Below are positions 14,664 through 19,207 of a stretch of DNA of 19,207 nucleotides, piece by piece (the stretch's first letter is position 1; every line of letters begins with the position of its first letter). The translations under genes were made by a program, and so were the position numbers. Below the pieces are notes generated by a model. The model did no database searches and was not told where the DNA came from. It worked only from the letters and a program-made list of their open reading frames with translations. Source of the stretch: Clostridia bacterium (GTDB taxonomy: Bacteria; Bacillota; Clostridia; Oscillospirales; CAG-272); NCBI GenBank assembly GCA_017612655.1, contig JAGAFM010000077.1, positions 1 through 19,207 of the forward strand, given 5' to 3'.

Positions 14664-16061
14664 ATGGCTTCTGTGCCGAAACTGTTCCGGTCCACCAAAA
14701 CCGTTAAACGGATCAACGAGTATATGGAGAATGTCCTGAACGAAGTTCTCCATACCACGCTGAATCCGAACGGTCCCGGCGTCATCCGTATTCATCTGAT
14801 TCCCCCGAAGAAAGAACTCAATCAGCTGAATCCGAGCATCGCCATTATTAACGGAACTGACATCGTCCCCGTGAACTTTGCCTGGACGATCATGATGGCG
14901 GAGATGATCCGCGAGACCAATCACTACGACGGGAAGGAGATCGGGGAGCAGGATATCCGGAGTATTCTCGACAAGACCGTCCTCAGCGTGAAGCAGATCC
15001 TTCCCTTTTTCTCAAAAAAGCGAATCGAATCAGACATCCGGACCATCTACCGGACCGTTAAACAGATCGCGTACCGCGAAGAAGTGACGACGGACGTCTA
15101 TTCCATGAGCATCGGAGAATATTCGGAACACATGAAGGCGCCTCACCGGATGGATCTTCTGGTCAGCGCCATGACCCGCGACGGAAAGTGGCACTGCAAT
15201 CAAAAATGCGTTCACTGCTACGCGGCGGATCAGATTCACGCAGAAGAGGAAGAGCTGCCCGCGGAACAGTGGAAGGAGATACTCGACAAGTGCCGCGCCG
15301 CAGGGATTCCGCAGGTTACGTTTACCGGCGGCGAGCCCACGATGCGTGACGATCTCATTGAACTGATCCGCTATGCCAGATGGTTCGTCACCCGTCTGAA
15401 CACGAACGGGATCCGGCTGACCGAAGAATACTGCCGCAGGCTCAGAGAGGCCGAACTCGACAGCGTGCAGATCACCTTCTACTCTTCCGACCGTCCCGTT
15501 CATGATAAGCTGGTCGGCGCGCCCCGATTCGACGAAACCGTGAAAGGGATTGAAAATGCCCTGTCCGCCGGTCTGTCGGTCAGCATCAACACCCCGCTCT
15601 GCACGCTGAACAGGAACTATCTCGAGACACTTGCTTTCCTTCATGAGAAGGGGGTTCTCTACGTCACGTGCTCCGGCCTGATCACGACCGGAAACGCAGC
15701 CGGTGAAGAATCCGAACGTCTGCAGCTGAGCACGGAGGAACTGGAACGGATTCTCCGAGAAGCGGTTGACTTCTGTCATGCGAACGGAATGGAAATCGCG
15801 TTCACCTCGCCGGGATGGATCGATCAAAATGTGTTCGAAGAGCTGCATATCCCGTCGCCATCCTGCGGCGCATGTCTGTCCAACATGGCCGTCACGCCGG
15901 GAGGCAATGTCGTCCCCTGCCAGAGCTGGCTTTCCGACGAGCCGCTCGGAAACCTGCTGAAAGATGACTGGCAGACCATCTGGGAAAGCGACGCCTGCCG
16001 TGACCGCAGACAGTTTTCCGCAGAGATGACGGGAGAATGCCCGCTCAGGAGGTACTGCTGA
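14664..16061 (+). CDS. Radical SAM/SPASM enzyme, candidate peptide-modifying maturase
   Basis: A 465-residue cytoplasmic enzyme. The radical SAM cluster motif is C178-x3-C182-x2-C185-Y, and the SAM-binding GGEP is at 222-225. A SPASM-type region follows, with C401, C404, then G414-x4-C419, C445 and C459-x5-C465, where auxiliary iron-sulphur clusters would bind. The protein ends exactly on C465, so the usual final x3-C is missing. Family members with SPASM regions typically modify ribosomal peptides or proteins. The 177 residues before the radical SAM core have no cysteine; a stretch near 50-130 might form a PqqD-like recognition domain, but this is a guess. The start has GGAAGGAG upstream. 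Its TGA overlaps the ATG of the Cys-tailed protein by one base, naming that protein as the probable partner. Confidence 0.9.
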   Translation: MASVPKLFRSTKTVKRINEYMENVLNEVLHTTLNPNGPGVIRIHLIPPKKELNQLNPSIAIINGTDIVPVNFAWTIMMAEMIRETNHYDGKEIGEQDIRSILDKTVLSVKQILPFFSKKRIESDIRTIYRTVKQIAYREEVTTDVYSMSIGEYSEHMKAPHRMDLLVSAMTRDGKWHCNQKCVHCYAADQIHAEEEELPAEQWKEILDKCRAAGIPQVTFTGGEPTMRDDLIELIRYARWFVTRLNTNGIRLTEEYCRRLREAELDSVQITFYSSDRPVHDKLVGAPRFDETVKGIENALSAGLSVSINTPLCTLNRNYLETLAFLHEKGVLYVTCSGLITTGNAAGEESERLQLSTEELERILREAVDFCHANGMEIAFTSPGWIDQNVFEELHIPSPSCGACLSNMAVTPGGNVVPCQSWLSDEPLGNLLKDDWQTIWESDACRDRRQFSAEMTGECPLRRYC

Positions 16062-17332
16062 TGATTCCTACAAAGAAAAGCCGAAAGCTCCCCCTTCTTC
16101 TCGCCGTACTGATCCTGCTCTTCTCCGTTCTTTTCACGGGAACGGTATCCGCAGAGGCAACCGATGAGATCCTCGACTTCTCGATTACCGTTGATGTCAA
16201 CGAAGACGGTTCCCTCAAGATGCTCTACCACATCGAGTGGAAGGTTCTGGATGATTCCATCGGAATGCTGGACTGGATTGACCTGGGCGTTCCCAACAGC
16301 TACCACGATTCCATCACGCCTCTCAGCAGCACCGTCGACCGGATTTCCGACAACGGCAGCAGCCTCGCGATCTATCTGGACCGGTCATACGGGGAAAATG
16401 AGACGGTCACCGTCGAGTTTTCGATGACGCAGGACCATCTGTATCAGATTGACAAGTGGCTCGAGGGAGAGACGGTTTACACGTTCACCCCCGCATGGTT
16501 TGACGGTATTTCGGTCGATTCTCTGACCATCCGATGGAACGCGGACAAAGCGTGCGGATGGCAGCCGGACTGCATGCAGGAAAATGGGTATCTGGTTTTC
16601 TCCGCCTCCCTTTCTCCCGGGGACCGGTACACCATGTCGGTTTCCTATCCGAACGAAGCCTTCTTATTCTCGGAGGATCGGCAGATCAGCGAAGATCCGA
16701 ATGAAGGCTGGAACGATTACGGAGAGAGAGATCTGGGCGACACCATCGCCGACGTGATCTTTGGGTTCGTCGGCCTGATCCTCTTTCTGGGGATTCTGGC
16801 TGTTCCCATTCTCGTGTTCTGTACGTTCGTAAAATGGATTGTTCAGGGACTGGGATTCGGGTCCGGAAAATCGACCGAGAAAAAGATCGTTCGGACAAAG
16901 ATTGAGTATTATCCCACCTGTCCCGGGTGCGGCGGGACGCGAGAGGAAGGCAAAGACGTCTGCGCCTACTGCGGACGGGACATGATCAAGAGCAAGGTCG
17001 AAGTGAAGGAGAACGAAATCGAGAAGCCGGAAAACTATTCGAAAGCCGGGACATTCCGTTACGGCAGTTCTTCTGACACCTATATCCGCGTCAACGTCGT
17101 CAACGTTCCGGTGGTCGTTCCGAAATCGACCTCTTACCGCTCGGGCGGTTCCTCCCACCATTCCTCCTGTGCTTCTTCCTGCGCTTCCTCCTGTGCCTGT
17201 GCATCTTCCTGCGCCTGCGCCTGTGCATGCGCCTCTTCGGGCCGGGCAGGCTGTTCGGTCAAGGATTTCTATCGGAAGGAACTCCATGAAACGCGCATCT
17301 CGATCGACTCCAAAAAGGCCGAAAAGCTGTGA
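16061..17332 (+). CDS. DUF2207-like membrane protein with zinc ribbon and Cys-Ala-Ser tail
   Basis: A 423-residue protein. AGGAGG precedes the ATG at 16061; an earlier in-frame ATG at 16037 lacks such a site. Order: signal peptide or anchor (1-31), an extracytoplasmic beta-rich domain resembling DUF2207 (about 32-210, with a typical DVNEDGSLKMLYHIEW opening), a transmembrane helix (about 231-258), a C4 zinc ribbon (C287/C290, C301/C304), a linker, then the tail. The tail has cysteines at 370, 374, 378, 380, 384, 386, 388, 390 and 398, separated almost only by Ala and Ser, followed by GRAGCSVKDFY and a charged end. DUF2207 proteins more often end in Gly/Ser repeats, so the Cys-rich version is unusual. 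The tail should lie in the cytoplasm, within reach of the radical SAM enzyme encoded just upstream. Metal storage or sensing is the main alternative. Confidence 0.82.
   Translation: MIPTKKSRKLPLLLAVLILLFSVLFTGTVSAEATDEILDFSITVDVNEDGSLKMLYHIEWKVLDDSIGMLDWIDLGVPNSYHDSITPLSSTVDRISDNGSSLAIYLDRSYGENETVTVEFSMTQDHLYQIDKWLEGETVYTFTPAWFDGISVDSLTIRWNADKACGWQPDCMQENGYLVFSASLSPGDRYTMSVSYPNEAFLFSEDRQISEDPNEGWNDYGERDLGDTIADVIFGFVGLILFLGILAVPILVFCTFVKWIVQGLGFGSGKSTEKKIVRTKIEYYPTCPGCGGTREEGKDVCAYCGRDMIKSKVEVKENEIEKPENYSKAGTFRYGSSSDTYIRVNVVNVPVVVPKSTSYRSGGSSHHSSCASSCASSCACASSCACACACASSGRAGCSVKDFYRKELHETRISIDSKKAEKL
17162..17233 (+). repeat. Low-complexity TCC-TGT/TGC-GCx coding repeat
   Basis: About 24 codons built from Ser (tcc/tct), Cys (tgt/tgc) and Ala (gct/gcc/gca) only. 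Synonymous codons are mixed (both Cys codons, three Ala codons), so the repeat is not a fresh slippage array and seems kept at the protein level. Confidence 0.8.
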
Positions 17333-17388
17333 ACAGACCGCCTTTTCGGGAATTGATAGAAACCTTCGCTCCTTCCCGGAAAAACCAC

Positions 17389-17417
17389 TTGTATTTCCCG
17401 AAGCAATATGATACAAT
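17389..17417 (+). promoter_or_regulatory. Promoter of the DUF937 gene (extended -10)
   Basis: TTGTAT (17389-17394), 17-base spacer, TACAAT (17412-17417), with TG one base upstream. A small hairpin (CCGGA 17435-17439 with TCCGG 17445-17449) lies in the leader ahead of the SD AAGGAG. Confidence 0.72.
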
Positions 17418-17468
17418 GAGATTACGTACAATAACCGGACTCCGTCCGGAGAGAATAAGGAGACATGC

Positions 17469-18020
17469 ATGGATATTCAGGAATTGATGGGACAAATCCT
17501 CAGCAAAGACAGCGTCAAGAATCTCAGCAAGGTTACCAATTCCAGCCAGAAGGAAGTCAAGAACGTTCTTTCTTCCGGACTGCCCTCCCTGATTCAGGGC
17601 CTGACCGCGCAGGCCAATGACGAAAACACGGCAGAGGGATTTGCGAATGCCCTTAACGATCACGCCAAGGACAGCACCGCTGATCTCAAGTCCTTTCTGT
17701 CCAATGTCGATCTCGCGGACGGCGGCAAGATTCTTTCCCATCTGCTCGGAAACCAGAAAGAGGAAACCACTTCTCAGGCAGCCAGCACCGCAGGCGTTTC
17801 CAGCAAAAAGGCGGGGAACATTCTTTCTGCAGTCGCTCCCCTGCTCCTTTCTCTGGTCGGACAGCAGTCCGGCGGACAGAACACCGCATCCGGGGTCAGC
17901 TCCGTAATCGGCAATCTCGTAGGCAATGTCGACCTGGGATCGGTTCTTTCGGGCCTGACGGGTTCGCAGTCCAATTCAGGCGGACTGCTCAGCGGACTTC
18001 TCGGATTCTTCAAGAAATAA
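17469..18020 (+). CDS. DUF937 family protein (YidB-like)
   Basis: A 183-residue soluble, alanine/serine/glycine-rich helical protein of the DUF937 group. Features seen: two similar helical blocks (about 15-50 and 110-135), each with a VSSKKAGNILSAVAPLLLSLV-like pattern of Val-Ser-Lys then a Leu/Ala-rich helix. It ends in a Gly/Ser/Leu-rich tail (SGGLLSGLLGFFKK). Members are widespread in bacteria, their function is not settled, and no catalytic residues are evident. No signal peptide is visible. The ATG at 17469 has AAGGAG six bases upstream. It has its own promoter and is followed by a strong terminator, so it is a single-gene unit. Any tie to the radical SAM pair before it is positional only. 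Confidence 0.85.
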   Translation: MDIQELMGQILSKDSVKNLSKVTNSSQKEVKNVLSSGLPSLIQGLTAQANDENTAEGFANALNDHAKDSTADLKSFLSNVDLADGGKILSHLLGNQKEETTSQAASTAGVSSKKAGNILSAVAPLLLSLVGQQSGGQNTASGVSSVIGNLVGNVDLGSVLSGLTGSQSNSGGLLSGLLGFFKK

Positions 18021-18132
18021 GCAATCTTTGAGTTCGGACGACTTACAAACAGAAAACTCCAAAAAGACGGAGCGAATAAGGGAACATTCCGAAAACCATC
18101 GTCCGCTCGTCTTCAGGCGGAAAAAGATACAG

Positions 18133-18172
18133 CGGTCACATCGGGCAAAGCCCGGTGTGACCGTTGTTCTGC
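18133..18172. terminator. Bidirectional terminator between converging genes
   Basis: CGGTCACATCGGGC (18133-18146) pairs with GCCCGGTGTGACCG (18150-18163), a 14-bp stem with one G-U pair and an AAA loop. Rightward it is followed by TTGTTCTGCTTTT, and leftward by a stretch with five T (TCTTTTT), so it can serve both the DUF937 gene and the leftward transporter gene. Confidence 0.8.
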
Positions 18173-18219
18173 TTTTGAACCTATTCAACTGCAAAAGGGA
18201 TTTAAATCAGCCTTTAGTC

Positions 18220-19206
18220 CTACTGCTCTCCTGTTTTCCGGTAAGCTCGGGGGGGCAACTCATCCGGAATCTTTTCGGAATAGTGTGACCACGGCCGGAT
18301 GGAGACGATGCAGAGAACCGTGCCTAGCGCTGCGAGCAGCACCCACATCAGCAGAGACGAGCTCCATCCGTTCTTTTCGGAAAGATATGCAATGCCGTAG
18401 GTGGAGATGGAGGAACCGATATAGGTGCAGGAGTTGAGCACGCCTGACATCAGCGAGACATTGCCTCGGCTTTTGAAGACGGGCGGCGTCATGACGACGA
18501 GCATCAGATTGATGCCGTGGGCGCAGGCGTTGAGCAGCGCCGAGAACAGCACCGAAACGACCGGACTGGCGCCGATGAAAAGATAGAGGGCAAGTGCCGA
18601 GACGGTGCTCACGGCAAAGAGGACGCAGCCGAGCGTGATCGGGTTTTTGACGAGCCTTCGGTTGATCAGCGAGGACAGCTGCACACAGCCGATGCCGAAT
18701 ATCGGCAGCAGCACGCCGGTGAGGATCGAGACCTGATTGCTGAGATGATACGTCTCGGAAATGAGGGAGGGCATCCAGGTGGCGACGCCGTCGCGCAGCA
18801 CGCCCTGACAGATGTTGGCGAGCATGATCATCAGCAGCATCAGCAGAAACGGGAAACCAAGGGGTGTTTTCTCCCCGGGGCCGGATCCTGCTGCGGAGGC
18901 GCGCTTCCCCTCGCGTTCGTGTTCGACGCGACAGCACAGCCCCTGCCAGACAAAACACATGATCAGTCCCAGAACGCCTGCGATCCAGAAGACGAACTTC
19001 CAGTTGAGCACCGTTATGATCAGCGGCGAGACAAGATAAAGCAGGATCGTGCCGCCTGAGGAGCCCCAAAACATCCTTACGGAGGCGCGGCTGTATTCTT
19101 CGGAATCAAAAAGATAGGCATTCAGGCGCACCAGCGGGGGCCACAGAAACGCCTGCGCCAGACCGTTAATGCCCCACAGCACGACGATAAGTGCGATGCC
19201 GGAGCA
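18220..19206 (-). CDS. MFS transporter, C-terminal part (5' end outside window)
   Basis: The frame stays open to the right edge, so the N-terminus is missing; an internal GTG at 19182 is not taken as the start. About 329 residues show nine or more hydrophobic helices. The segment WGINGLAQAFLWPPLVRL is typical of the organophosphate:phosphate antiporter branch (GlpT/UhpT-like) of the major facilitator superfamily, where it lies in helix 3-4. A charged cytoplasmic loop (about GEKTPLGFP) separates the two halves. Members import sugar phosphates, glycerol-3-phosphate or related solutes; the substrate here is not readable. The gene converges on the DUF937 gene with a shared terminator. Regulation lies outside the window. 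Confidence 0.87.
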   Translation of the reverse strand, partial: CSGIALIVVLWGINGLAQAFLWPPLVRLNAYLFDSEEYSRASVRMFWGSSGGTILLYLVSPLIITVLNWKFVFWIAGVLGLIMCFVWQGLCCRVEHEREGKRASAAGSGPGEKTPLGFPFLLMLLMIMLANICQGVLRDGVATWMPSLISETYHLSNQVSILTGVLLPIFGIGCVQLSSLINRRLVKNPITLGCVLFAVSTVSALALYLFIGASPVVSVLFSALLNACAHGINLMLVVMTPPVFKSRGNVSLMSGVLNSCTYIGSSISTYGIAYLSEKNGWSSSLLMWVLLAALGTVLCIVSIRPWSHYSEKIPDELPPRAYRKTGEQ

Positions 19207-19207
19207 G

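Noticed and set aside
17162..17233. The Cys/Ser/Ala coding repeat as a CRISPR or tandem-repeat array
   Set aside because: There are no spacers, units are irregular, and it is in frame within a gene with mixed synonymous codons.
17313..17349. Hairpin overlapping the stop of the Cys-tailed protein gene (CCGAAAAG with CTTTTCGG) as a terminator
   Set aside because: The 8-bp pairing is real, but no T-run follows and the stem includes coding sequence, so a terminator call is not supported.

Overview
The window looks like a chromosomal segment of a moderately GC-rich Bacillota bacterium, most likely a clostridial-type anaerobe. The reasons are an HPr kinase/phosphorylase, a TagO/WecA-type transferase, TPM-domain and zinc-ribbon membrane proteins of the kind common in Clostridia, strong AGGAGG ribosome binding sites, and sigma-A-like promoters with extended -10 boxes (TGnTATAAT). 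Assignment to class is inference; there is no rRNA in the window.

Region 1 (1-3806) is an insertion-sequence landing zone. It holds the 3' end of one IS1634-type element (IS-A, + strand), a 420-base spacer carrying what looks like the right end of an IS200/IS605 (TnpB-type) element and several strong inverted repeats, and a complete second IS1634-type element (IS-B, about 2.1 kb, - strand). IS-B has matched terminal repeats, an intact DDE transposase, and a promoter that overlaps a terminator at its upstream end. IS-B appears to have landed ten codons into a small leftward gene whose near-consensus promoter (TTGACA-17-TACAAT) and SD survive at 3482-3602.

Region 2 (3730-12524) is a dense rightward run: trpS from its own promoter; a polyprenyl-phosphate sugar-1-phosphate transferase (MraY/WecA/TagO family); a YfcE-type phosphoesterase; an unknown two-TM protein; hprK; an ACT-domain protein; a DUF711/UPF0210 protein; an SLC13/ArsB-like permease; and a short GH2 glycosidase. 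Several neighbours overlap by 4 bases (ATGA, TTGA, GTGA), which suggests translational coupling. A short terminator closes the run.

Region 3 (12535-18020) is the most interesting part. A new promoter drives a double zinc-ribbon membrane protein and a secreted/anchored TPM-domain protein with a Gly/Ser/His-rich tail. After a strong terminator comes a two-gene unit: a radical SAM/SPASM enzyme whose stop codon overlaps the start of a DUF2207-like membrane protein. That protein has a cytoplasmic zinc ribbon and a striking Cys-Ala-Ser tail, with eight cysteines in 21 residues and a ninth shortly after. The gene order and tight coupling suggest that the radical SAM enzyme modifies the Cys-rich tail, a possible undescribed post-translational modification system on an envelope protein. 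A DUF937 protein with its own promoter follows.

Region 4 (18133-19207) is a 14-bp-stem bidirectional terminator and the 3' part of a leftward MFS transporter that runs off the window.
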